18,494 bases of DNA from NCBI GenBank assembly GCA_001873755.1, contig MNZT01000077.1, forward strand, positions 1 through 18,494, read 5' to 3'. Positions 1 through 5,764 of this stretch are shown piece after piece. The translations under genes were made by a program, and so were the position numbers. The notes beneath the pieces were generated by a model. The model was not told where the DNA came from and ran no database searches. It was given only the letters and a program-made list of their open reading frames with translations. The DNA is from Candidatus Wirthbacteria bacterium CG2_30_54_11. GTDB taxonomy: Bacteria; Patescibacteriota; CG2-30-54-11. Position 1 is the first letter of the stretch. Each line of letters starts with the position of its first letter.

Positions 1-103
1 TGAGAACATCCCAAGGTATGATCCGGTTCATCTCCTGCAAGAAACGTTCGCACTTGAGAGACTTTTTGTTCTGGGCTATGGCTAGAAAGCTGTTCTGATA
101 CAT
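1..103 (-). CDS. IS5-family transposase, N-terminal fragment (cut by window edge)
   Basis: The minus strand reads 34 codons from ATG at 103 to the left edge without a stop, beginning MYQNSFLAIAQNKKSLKCER and continuing to a ...MNRIIPWDVL motif. The ERFLxEMxxxIPWxxL pattern is characteristic of the N-terminal domain of IS5-type DDE transposases, where a Phe/Trp-rich helix precedes the catalytic core. A good ribosome binding site (AGGAGAGAG) lies just upstream of the ATG. The DDE catalytic domain would lie outside the window, so whether the gene is intact cannot be judged. The assignment rests on this short but distinctive motif only. Confidence 0.7.
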   Translation of the reverse strand, partial: MYQNSFLAIAQNKKSLKCERFLQEMNRIIPWDVL

Positions 104-185
104 GGGCTCTCTCCTCATCCTTGGCTAACTGCCATCATTTTACTCGTTTTACTCACTACCGTGTATCCCATTTTTCAGAGTGTCC
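1..185 (-). mobile_element. Left-edge fragment of an IS5-family insertion sequence
   Basis: The transposase start codon at 103 is preceded by about 80 bp of non-coding sequence, and a candidate terminal inverted-repeat end (minus strand, reading inward, GGACACTCTGAAAAATG) finishes near 185. Only the transposase 5' end and one terminus lie in the window, so neither the second inverted repeat nor a target duplication can be checked. The terminus lies 22 bp beyond the stop of the neighbouring EamA transporter gene, which looks intact. The exact end of the element is an inference from the sequence pattern. Confidence 0.55.
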
Positions 186-207
186 TTTAGTGAGCGTTTT
201 CATCCTA

Positions 208-1083
208 TTATACTTGAAGATTGGACTCGGGTGAAATTTTCTTTCCGCTTTCTGGCTTTCGGGAGAGGGTAAAGGCGGAGGAAAGGATGAACAGGCCGCC
301 GACGATCAGATTCCAGGTGAGGTGCTCGTGGAAAAATGAGATGGCAAATATGAGAGCACTGATGATCTCCATGTAGGCGAGGATTGCGGCATGAGATGAC
401 TTGATTTTTTTCAGGGCAAAAAAGAACAAGCCGAAAGCCACCAGACCGATCAGTATGGCATAGATGGTCGCAGTACCCACTTGCCACAGTGCAGGCTTGG
501 GGTTTGTGAAAAAGAAAACAGGCGTATAGATGACTGCCCCTGCAAAGTTCTGATACATGATCGTTTCAGCCGGGGTGTAGGCGCTGGCATGCTTTTTGAA
601 CAGCAGCACGGTCAACGAATACAAAAGGGAAGAGACGATCAATGCACCCATGCCTATCGTGCTGCGATCAGTGAACTGCAGGTCACGGGAACTGGAAATG
701 ATGACCGTGCCGGTAAAGGCGAGAAACACCATGGCGAGGTCTCGCCGGGTATTCTTTTCCTTGAACAGCAGTGAAGACAGGATCGTAGCGAAAACTGGCC
801 AGGTGTAGGTGAGGATTACGGCGGTACCGATCGAACAGTACATGAATCCCAGATAGTACAGTGGTACCCGGACTGCATTCAAAAGCGAGGTGAGCAGCAT
901 CGTGCGATCACGGAAATTGAACCGATAGCCGCGTTGAAATCCAAAATAGATACCGAGGACTAGGGTGGGGACAGCCAGCCGGAAAAAACTGAGTGAGGTG
1001 CTGGGAATCCCGAGAATCCTGACAAATGCTCCGGAAGAGCCCCAGATGAGAGCGGCGAGGATGACGGAAAGATAGGGGTTCAT
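208..1083 (-). CDS. EamA/DMT-family membrane transporter
   Basis: A 291-residue, very hydrophobic protein with about ten predicted membrane segments arranged as two EamA repeats. It begins MNPYLSVILAALIWGSSGAF, the typical first helix of drug/metabolite transporters, and has the usual run of helices through ILVGLVAFGLFFFALKKI, ending in a basic cytoplasmic tail. Members export or import small metabolites (amino acids, nucleotide sugars, drugs); the substrate cannot be read from sequence. I chose ATG at 1083 rather than the ATG at 1104 because it overlaps the stop of the upstream methyltransferase gene as ATGA and has GAGGTG eight bases ahead. This implies translational coupling in a two-gene operon. 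The 3' end lies beside the insertion-sequence terminus. Confidence 0.85.
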   Translation of the reverse strand: MNPYLSVILAALIWGSSGAFVRILGIPSTSLSFFRLAVPTLVLGIYFGFQRGYRFNFRDRTMLLTSLLNAVRVPLYYLGFMYCSIGTAVILTYTWPVFATILSSLLFKEKNTRRDLAMVFLAFTGTVIISSSRDLQFTDRSTIGMGALIVSSLLYSLTVLLFKKHASAYTPAETIMYQNFAGAVIYTPVFFFTNPKPALWQVGTATIYAILIGLVAFGLFFFALKKIKSSHAAILAYMEIISALIFAISFFHEHLTWNLIVGGLFILSSAFTLSRKPESGKKISPESNLQV

Positions 1084-2036
1084 GCCTGTTTCACCTCGAT
1101 CCATAACGACTTGAGATACTGTTCGCCCGGAAAGTCACACGGCATGGGAGCAAAATGCTTCGAAAGGATCGAACGGCCAGCTGTCTGAATGCCTGCTTGT
1201 ACCTGTTGTTCAAAATCCTCGGCACTGTGTGTCCGCGTATTGGCACAGCAAAGCATCCAGCCGTCTGGTTCCAGCACCTGAGCTGACAGGTGGACGAGTT
1301 CGCCGTAGTCGTTTTCGACTCTGAAAACCTTCTTCTTCTCTCCCCGGGAAAAGGTCGGAGGATCGAGGATGATGCTATGCCAGGTGCGGCCTTTGCGGGC
1401 AAAAGCCAGGAGCCATTGGAACACATCACCCTTCGTGAAGTAGTGCTGCGCAGGGTTGAGGCTGTTGTGCTGAAAATTCTTCTGCCCCCAGTTCAGGTAG
1501 GTGCGGCTCAGATCTACGCTGGTCGTAATCGCACCTGCCACGGCCGCCGCGACGGAAAAACCGCAGGTGTAGGCGAACAGGTTCAGCACCCTTGCATCTT
1601 TGCCATCGATCTGCACTCTTGTCCCAACCTCTTGACGGTTATTCCGCTGGTCGAGAAAGATGCCTTGAGAGTATCCACTCATGAAATCTACCTCGTACCT
1701 GATACCGTTCTCGAGTACGCAGAAGGGTTGTTCGATCTGCCTGCCTGCCAGATGAACAGGGGACTCCTTCTGATGCTGGTCGAGGAGTTTGAGATAGGCC
1801 GATCCGGCCTGCAGCTCGCTAGCCAGTTCTTGCAGCTCCTCGATCGAAAAGGAGTTCTCATCTTTGATCTGGATGAGTGCCCGTCCGTCAAACCAGTCGA
1901 TCCAGAGGCCGGGGCAGCCGTCACCGGCTCCGTCGATCAGCCGGAAACAGTTCGTATCTGCTGAAGCGATGTCTTTCCTTTTGTCTAGGGCCTGTTTTAC
2001 AATCTGTTCATACAGTTGGGGCATGGTTTCTCTCAT
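1080..2036 (-). CDS. Class I SAM-dependent methyltransferase, RlmI/RlmK type (predicted 23S rRNA cytosine/guanine methylation)
   Basis: A 318-residue Rossmann-fold methyltransferase. Residues 125-134 hold the family signature GIFLDQRNNR; residues 149-165 (VLNLFAYTCGFSVAAA) form the SAM-binding motif I; SVDLS near 173-177 is the acidic strand-2 motif; and DPPTFSR at 225-231 is the motif IV catalytic loop. These are the hallmarks of the RlmI/RlmK group, which modifies 23S rRNA. The N-terminal 100 residues resemble the central domain of this family, but a full PUA domain is not evident. The start is ambiguous: ATG at 2036 (AAGGA close upstream) or ATG at 2024 (GAGAG upstream). The exact target base is not determinable. 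First gene of the operon with the EamA transporter. Confidence 0.85.
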   Translation of the reverse strand: MRETMPQLYEQIVKQALDKRKDIASADTNCFRLIDGAGDGCPGLWIDWFDGRALIQIKDENSFSIEELQELASELQAGSAYLKLLDQHQKESPVHLAGRQIEQPFCVLENGIRYEVDFMSGYSQGIFLDQRNNRQEVGTRVQIDGKDARVLNLFAYTCGFSVAAAVAGAITTSVDLSRTYLNWGQKNFQHNSLNPAQHYFTKGDVFQWLLAFARKGRTWHSIILDPPTFSRGEKKKVFRVENDYGELVHLSAQVLEPDGWMLCCANTRTHSAEDFEQQVQAGIQTAGRSILSKHFAPMPCDFPGEQYLKSLWIEVKQA

Positions 2037-2104
2037 ATTTCCTTGACCGCATGCCGATATTGTACCCGATAGTCGCGATGAACGGAACCGGCAGGAAAAA
2101 CTGT

Positions 2105-2132
2105 TTGACTTTCCCTCGTCGGCAGGTATACT
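2105..2132 (+). promoter_or_regulatory. Sigma-70-like promoter of the cobalamin riboswitch operon
   Basis: TTGACT at 2105-2110 and TATACT at 2127-2132 are separated by 16 bp. Transcription would start near 2139, placing the whole riboswitch in the leader. Both boxes match five of six consensus bases. Confidence 0.8.
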
Positions 2133-2138
2133 AGCAAC

Positions 2139-2318
2139 GTATCTTTTGCACCTTTGCGTTCAGGTCACCACCAATGGAAGTGAGGTGAAGCGCCCGTCAG
2201 GACGCCATTCCTCCGCAGTCGCGCTACTGTACAGCCAGAGCTTTTGGTATGACCATAATTGTCGCCGTGTTGCTCCGCGGAAAGAGTGACTGGCGTGAGA
2301 TAGATTTAACATGTATGG
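2139..2318 (+). ncRNA. Cobalamin riboswitch (aptamer and part of expression platform)
   Basis: The leader carries the conserved core of cobalamin riboswitches: GGAAGTGAGGTGAAG at 2176-2190, the GTCGCGCTACTGTA block at 2219-2232, and a B12-box-like stretch GCCAGAGCTTTTGGT at 2234-2248. GGTCA at 2163-2167 can pair with TGACC at 2250-2254 to close the core. A peripheral hairpin follows, with GTTGCTC (2269-2275) against GAGTGAC (2284-2290) including wobbles, and its loop holds GCGGA (2277-2281), complementary to TCCGC at 2212-2216. That suits the L5-L13 kissing interaction known for this class. The class is established knowledge; the pairings are my manual reading. Boundaries are approximate. Confidence 0.87.
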
Positions 2319-2319
2319 T

Positions 2320-2347
2320 CCTTCTTTCCGGAAAAGAAGGATTTTTT
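2320..2347 (+). terminator. Intrinsic terminator of the riboswitch expression platform
   Basis: CCTTCTTT (2320-2327) and AAAGAAGG (2333-2340) form a perfect 8-bp stem with a 5-base loop, followed by TTTTTT at 2342-2347. It lies between the aptamer and the first coding region, where a transcription-attenuating riboswitch would have it. An alternative pairing, CGGAAAGA (2278-2285) with TCTTTCCG (2323-2330), would destroy this stem and could act as antiterminator. Confidence 0.85.
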
Positions 2348-2364
2348 AGTCTCAAGGAGGCAGT

Positions 2365-3132
2365 GTGAACAGATCAAAGATCAGTTCCGTCGATGTCATC
2401 AGTGCGATTCTTCTCATCTCGATCTCGGTAGCCTGGCGGTATACCGTCTGGGCGTCGCATCTGGTAAATCTGTCCAATGTTGAGCTCATCACCGTGTCGA
2501 CCATCGTCGCCGGGCTCATCCTCCGGTCCCGGTTGAGCTGGATCATACCCCTGGCAGCCGTCGCCCTCTCGGATGCGTTCATCCCGAACAATGCCACGAC
2601 CATGCTCTATGTCTGGGGCGCCTGGTTGATGATCGGGGCCGGCAATCAGATGATCACGTCCAGGAAGACTCTGGCAGCCAGCGTTCCGGCTTCCTCAGGC
2701 AAACGGGTAGCCTCAGTGGCCGCTCTCGTCATCCTGCTCGCTCTGGCCGCGTTCAGCGGCCGTATTTTTTCTCCCATCGGCCGTCTGCTCAGCCCGGTTT
2801 CTCTGATTGTTCTTGGCATCTCTGCCCTGGTTGCCTTTGTCGCTCTGCGTCGGGCTTTCCCCCGTCTGTCCCTGGGGCTGGGTCTCGGTATCGGCTCGAC
2901 CCTGTTTTTCTTCGCGGTGACCAACCTCGGTGTGTGGTTGGAAGGCATGTACCACATGTATCCCATGACCGCGCAGGGCCTGCTCACTTGCTATATGCGC
3001 GGATTGCCGTTCCTCGAACGACAGATGAGAGCGACCATCATCCTCGTGCCCTCTGCCATGGTGGCCGGTGAAGCGGTCGTACGGTCGCTGTCCCGTTTTT
3101 CTATCCGCTCACGGGCGGCTCAGAAGATTTAG
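2365..3132 (+). CDS. DUF6580-type integral membrane protein, candidate corrinoid transporter subunit (ECF S-component-like)
   Basis: A 255-residue membrane protein with about six hydrophobic segments. Residues 186-216, from TNLGVWLEGMYHMYP through GLLTCYMRGLPF, match the conserved TNxGVW...YP.T..GL..CY...PF signature of the DUF6580 putative transport family, which resembles ECF-type substrate-binding subunits. Translation starts at GTG 2365, with AGGAGG at 2355-2360; the overlapping GTG at 2363 is followed at once by a stop. It is the first gene after a cobalamin riboswitch and precedes a DUF4430 lipoprotein, so cobalamin or a precursor is the likely cargo. No energising ATPase or T subunit is encoded nearby; a shared ECF module elsewhere would be needed if it is a true S component. 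Function is inferred from context. Confidence 0.75.
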   Translation: MNRSKISSVDVISAILLISISVAWRYTVWASHLVNLSNVELITVSTIVAGLILRSRLSWIIPLAAVALSDAFIPNNATTMLYVWGAWLMIGAGNQMITSRKTLAASVPASSGKRVASVAALVILLALAAFSGRIFSPIGRLLSPVSLIVLGISALVAFVALRRAFPRLSLGLGLGIGSTLFFFAVTNLGVWLEGMYHMYPMTAQGLLTCYMRGLPFLERQMRATIILVPSAMVAGEAVVRSLSRFSIRSRAAQKI

Positions 3133-3170
3133 CATTGCAATTAACCACAAAACTATTTCAGGAGTTCAGC

Positions 3171-3584
3171 ATGAAAAAGTTAGGTATTTTTTACCTGTGT
3201 GCGGTTGTCCTGTTCGCTTCTGCCTGTTCGGTGTTCCCGTCAAAAAATACGGACGCTGGTCTCCCTTCGGTGACCACCACCGCGGTCAATGTCACCATTT
3301 CCTATGCCGAGGATAACAGCTCGACCGTGCCCGTCATCGTCGACAAAGGGGCTAGTGCTTTTGATGCTCTGCAGAAGCTCACCACTGATAATTCCATGCC
3401 TCTTGATTTCAACCAGAGCGATTTCGGGGTCATGATCAACGGCATCAACGGCGTGATGAGCGACAATGTGGAGGGCAAGTACTGGCTGTGGTATGTGAAT
3501 GGCTCCATGGGCAGCACCGCTTGTGATCAGTATGTGGTAGAAGAAGGTGATGCTATCGAGTTTGAATACGGGGCCGGGTTTTGA
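3171..3584 (+). CDS. DUF4430 lipoprotein, predicted surface corrinoid-binding protein
   Basis: A 137-residue lipoprotein precursor. Residues 1-18 form a signal peptide (MKKLGIFYLCAVVLFASAC), with a lipobox ending at Cys19 and a short Ser/Thr linker after it. The rest is a DUF4430 domain, ending in the typical YWLWYVNG...VVEEGDAIEFEY pattern; this domain is related to the beta-grasp C-terminal domain of transcobalamin and intrinsic factor. An in-frame upstream start at 3135 is possible, but ATG 3171 has CAGGAG six bases ahead and gives a clean signal peptide. It lies 38 bp after the DUF6580 gene in the same riboswitch-controlled transcript. Its last 32 bp overlap the 3' end of mutM on the other strand. 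Cobalamin binding is inferred. Confidence 0.83.
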   Translation: MKKLGIFYLCAVVLFASACSVFPSKNTDAGLPSVTTTAVNVTISYAEDNSSTVPVIVDKGASAFDALQKLTTDNSMPLDFNQSDFGVMINGINGVMSDNVEGKYWLWYVNGSMGSTACDQYVVEEGDAIEFEYGAGF

Positions 3585-4407
3585 TCTGATCTGTTTGCTT
3601 TTTCTTTTGGCAGACCGGGCAGAAGTAGGTGCTCCGGCCAGCCTGGGTGAGCTTATCGATCGGGTGACCTTTGGGACAGCAGGACTTCTGATATACCTTC
3701 AGGAAGTTCTGGAAGCCACCCGTCTTGTTGTCGACGCGTCTGTAGTTTGAGATGGTCGTGCCGTTGTGTCCTATGGCTTCGTTGAGCACAGCTCGGATTT
3801 CTTTGACAAGTTTTTTGAGGTGAGAGGATTCCAGCGATCCTGCTCTGACCGCCGGGTGAATTTTTGCGCGGTAGAGTGCTTCACAGCCGTAGATATTGCC
3901 GATACCGGCAACGATACTCTGGTCGAGGAGCAGGTTCTTGAGGGGGCTTTTTCTGCGCCGGAGGCGGTCCTGCAGGTATTCTGCTGTAAAACCGGGATCA
4001 AGCGGTTCGATCCCCATGCGCTGTTCGAAAAACAGAGGGCCCTGCGACCGTTGCACAGTGATATGGCCAAAGGTTCGTATGTCATCGAAATAGAGAAAAC
4101 TGTCGTCAGAAAGGGCTAACTGAGCCCTGAGGTGGGTCGGTCGGGTGTCTTTGCTGTCGGCCAGTATCAGCTTGCCGCTCATGCCGAGATGGATGATGAT
4201 GGTGATGTCCGTGACCAGCCGGAAAACGAGGTATTTACCTCTCCGGTCAATGGACCGGATCATTCCGAAATGACACGGGATATCCGTTGCGGCGGGCAGG
4301 TATCGGACTGTTCCTTTTCTGATCTCAAGAATATCCAAAACTGACTTTCCGATGATCTGACTTCTCAGTTCTCGGACGATGGTTTCGACTTCAGGCAGTT
4401 CTGGCAT
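3553..4407 (-). CDS. mutM: Formamidopyrimidine-DNA glycosylase (Fpg/MutM)
   Basis: A 284-residue DNA repair enzyme that excises 8-oxoguanine and formamidopyrimidine and nicks the abasic site. The mature N-terminus PELPE (Pro2 nucleophile, Glu3 acid) is intact, as are Lys58 in RRGKYL, the HLGMSGKL strand, Arg111 in DDIRTFGH, and the helix-two-turn-helix with GIGNIYGCEALYRAKIHP at 168-185. The C-terminal zinc finger is unusual: it reads CCPKGHPI at 243-250 instead of CxxCGxxI, so the second ligand Cys is Lys246, while the distal CPVC (263-266) and Arg258 are kept. His248 could substitute. ATG at 4407 has AAAGGAG upstream. It lies downstream of rubredoxin in the same direction and converges on the DUF4430 gene. 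Confidence 0.95.
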   Translation of the reverse strand: MPELPEVETIVRELRSQIIGKSVLDILEIRKGTVRYLPAATDIPCHFGMIRSIDRRGKYLVFRLVTDITIIIHLGMSGKLILADSKDTRPTHLRAQLALSDDSFLYFDDIRTFGHITVQRSQGPLFFEQRMGIEPLDPGFTAEYLQDRLRRRKSPLKNLLLDQSIVAGIGNIYGCEALYRAKIHPAVRAGSLESSHLKKLVKEIRAVLNEAIGHNGTTISNYRRVDNKTGGFQNFLKVYQKSCCPKGHPIDKLTQAGRSTYFCPVCQKKKQTDQIKTRPRIQTR

Positions 4408-4421
4408 GGGTACTCCTTTTC

Positions 4422-4457
4422 ATATGTAGAGACATGCCATGGCATGTCTCTACATAT
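4422..4457. repeat. Perfect 36-bp palindrome between mutM and rubredoxin
   Basis: Bases 4422-4439 (ATATGTAGAGACATGCCA) are followed directly by their exact reverse complement through 4457, with no loop. The GTAGAGACnnnCCATGGnnnGTCTCTAC form resembles dispersed palindromic repeats seen in many bacterial genomes. It could also form a strong RNA hairpin between two co-directional genes, but no T tract follows on either strand, so it is not a canonical terminator. Only one copy is in the window. Confidence 0.9.
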
Positions 4458-4491
4458 ATTGCATTGACGATTGATTCGGCCTGGACCCGTT

Positions 4492-4653
4492 TTATGCCAT
4501 GAGTTTGAACATATCCTTGGTCGCGCCGCAGACCGGACACATCCAGTCGTCAGGGATAGACTCAAACGCTGTGCCGGGGGCTATCCCGCCGTCTGCATCG
4601 CCCTTTTCGGGGTCGTAGATGTACCCGCAGGGTTCGCACTGGTATTTTTGCAT
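4492..4653 (-). CDS. Rubredoxin
   Basis: A complete 53-residue reading frame, MQKYQCEPCGYIYDPEKGD onward, ending CPVCGATKDMFKLMA. The two metal-binding knuckles are C6-x2-C9 (CEPCGYIYDP) and C39-x2-C42 (CPVCGA), the invariant Fe(SCys)4 site of rubredoxins, and the length is standard. Rubredoxin passes single electrons to flavodiiron proteins, rubrerythrins and superoxide reductases in anaerobes. It is divergent from the rubrerythrin-like gene starting at 4775 and lies upstream of mutM. The ribosome binding site is weak (GAAAG). Both candidate electron acceptors in this window, the diiron protein and the flavodiiron protein, lack their own rubredoxin domain, so this protein is a plausible donor to either. 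The partner assignment is inferred. Confidence 0.95.
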   Translation of the reverse strand: MQKYQCEPCGYIYDPEKGDADGGIAPGTAFESIPDDWMCPVCGATKDMFKLMA

Positions 4654-4700
4654 AGTCAGACTTTCGTTCTAATGGGCTGGGTAAAATGGCGGAAAATGGC

Positions 4701-4733
4701 CACCTTGTAATAATAACAAGGTGATTCTATAAT
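4701..4733 (+). promoter_or_regulatory. Promoter with overlapping operator-like dyad for the rubrerythrin-like gene
   Basis: TTGTAA (4705-4710) and TATAAT (4728-4733) are 17 bp apart. A perfect inverted repeat, CACCTTGT (4701-4708) and ACAAGGTG (4716-4723) with a 7-bp gap, covers the -35 box, the position of a repressor site. The dyad lies in the divergent intergenic region with rubredoxin and might control both. Two copies of AAAATGGC (4683-4690, 4693-4700) sit just beside it. The regulator is unknown. Confidence 0.65.
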
Positions 4734-4774
4734 GGCGCTTGTGGGAAAGTCAAACAACTACGAAGGGGAAATCC

Positions 4775-5299
4775 ATGACCGACGCACTTCATACAGCAAT
4801 AGAGAATGCTATTGATGCCGAGATCAGGATCAGGGATTTCTACCTGTCAGCCGTGGGGAAAGTGGAGTCAGACCTCTCCCGCGATGTGCTCAAATTTCTG
4901 GCTGCGCAGGAGATGCGCCATATTGCTGATATTCAGGATTTCCATAAGAGCATCGATGGAGCACTGATCCAGTTCAACCTGGATGAGCGTATCGCCGTGG
5001 TGACCAGGGACAAAGCGCGTGAATTTTTTGGTCAGCATCGAAAAGATTTTGAGGCGACCGTCGATGCTTCACCGCATGATGTGGAGATCTATCGTCTCGC
5101 TCTGGCTATGGAAAAGAACGGATACACTTTTTATCATACGCAGGCCCAGGCTGCCGTGGATGAGAGGGCACGCAGGCTTTTTTCTTTTCTGGAGGCAGAA
5201 GAGATCGAGCATTACGAACTCATCGAGAACATCAGTGCCTTCTTCCTCGATCCCGTGGGCTGGAACACCAAAGAAGAGAAGTGGTTTTTTGAAGGGTAG
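4775..5299 (+). CDS. Rubrerythrin-type ferritin-like diiron protein without rubredoxin domain
   Basis: A 174-residue four-helix-bundle protein. The diiron ligands are visible in order: Glu16 in helix 1 (AIDAEIRIRDFY), Glu46 and His49 (AAQEMRHI), Glu113 (AMEKNGYTFY), and Glu143 and His146 (EAEEIEHYELI), the E/ExxH/E/ExxH pattern of rubrerythrins. The family reduces hydrogen peroxide in anaerobes using electrons from rubredoxin. The usual C-terminal rubredoxin domain is absent; the protein ends EEKWFFEG. I used ATG 4775, preceded by GAAGGGGA, rather than a TTG at 4739. It has its own promoter with an operator-like dyad, and the divergent neighbour encodes a free rubredoxin, a likely partner. 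A terminator follows. Confidence 0.85.
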   Translation: MTDALHTAIENAIDAEIRIRDFYLSAVGKVESDLSRDVLKFLAAQEMRHIADIQDFHKSIDGALIQFNLDERIAVVTRDKAREFFGQHRKDFEATVDASPHDVEIYRLALAMEKNGYTFYHTQAQAAVDERARRLFSFLEAEEIEHYELIENISAFFLDPVGWNTKEEKWFFEG

Positions 5300-5326
5300 C
5301 CGGTTCGTGTGCGCATATGTGCATCC

Positions 5327-5352
5327 AAGCCCGTCTGTCCGGCGGGCTTTTT
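5327..5352 (+). terminator. Rho-independent terminator after the rubrerythrin-like gene
   Basis: AAGCCCG (5327-5333) pairs with CGGGCTT (5343-5349) around a 9-base loop, followed by a T run to 5352. It separates this gene from the cupin/ferredoxin promoter that begins at 5360. Confidence 0.85.
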
Positions 5353-5359
5353 GTAGAGA

Positions 5360-5397
5360 TTGACTTGGTATTTAACTAAGACTAATATGGTATTAGT
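5360..5397 (+). promoter_or_regulatory. Promoter and operator-like dyad for the cupin/ferredoxin operon
   Basis: TTGACT (5360-5365) and TAATAT (5383-5388) are separated by exactly 17 bp. The perfect inverted repeat ACTAATA-TGG-TATTAGT (5381-5397) lies over the -10 box and the start point, where a repressor would block transcription. The A/T-rich half-sites would suit a small redox-responsive regulator, but none is encoded in the window. Confidence 0.7.
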
Positions 5398-5428
5398 TGT
5401 GTACAGTCTTTTCTACTAGGGAGATTAG

Positions 5429-5764
5429 ATGACCGCAGTGCTGGGAGCTGAACCTTTTTACCTGAAAGATCTCATAGACTATGCCCCCGGGGCGATCGTA
5501 AGCAAGACACTGGTGGATGGACCCGCAGGGACCCTCACACTTTTTGCTTTTGCCGGCGGGCAGGGTCTCAGCGAGCATACTGCACCCTATGACGCTATTG
5601 TACAGGTCATGGACGGGGAGGGAGTATTTGTGATCGGAGGAGAGGCCCGGACGGTCACAGCTGGCCAGATGCTCATCATGCCTTCTGACGTACCGCATGC
5701 GGTACAGACCGTTGCGGACATGAAGATGCTGCTCACTATGATCAGATCACAGGAGAAAAAATGA
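5429..5764 (+). CDS. Single-domain cupin protein
   Basis: A 111-residue small beta-barrel protein. Cupin motif 1 reads GLSEHTAPYDAIVQVMDGEG (residues 46-65) with His50 and a variant second half, and motif 2 reads PSDVPHAV with His90. Only two of the usual three His plus Glu metal ligands are obvious, so metal binding is uncertain. The EHTAPYDA pattern is typical of a small cupin family common in anaerobes. The stop overlaps the start of the next gene as ATGA, so the two are probably translated in a coupled manner. AGGGAG lies five bases before the ATG. The reaction or ligand is not known; a redox or nitrogen-oxide stress role is suggested only by its iron-sulfur partner. Confidence 0.87.
   Translation: MTAVLGAEPFYLKDLIDYAPGAIVSKTLVDGPAGTLTLFAFAGGQGLSEHTAPYDAIVQVMDGEGVFVIGGEARTVTAGQMLIMPSDVPHAVQTVADMKMLLTMIRSQEKK

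Noticed and set aside
1290..1964. 224-codon plus-strand frame inside the methyltransferase gene
   Set aside because: The minus strand carries intact SAM-binding and catalytic motifs at the same bases; the plus frame is a shadow.
5308..5324. TGTGCGCATATGTGCAT as an operator
   Set aside because: The dyad is imperfect and lies between a stop codon and a terminator rather than near a promoter.
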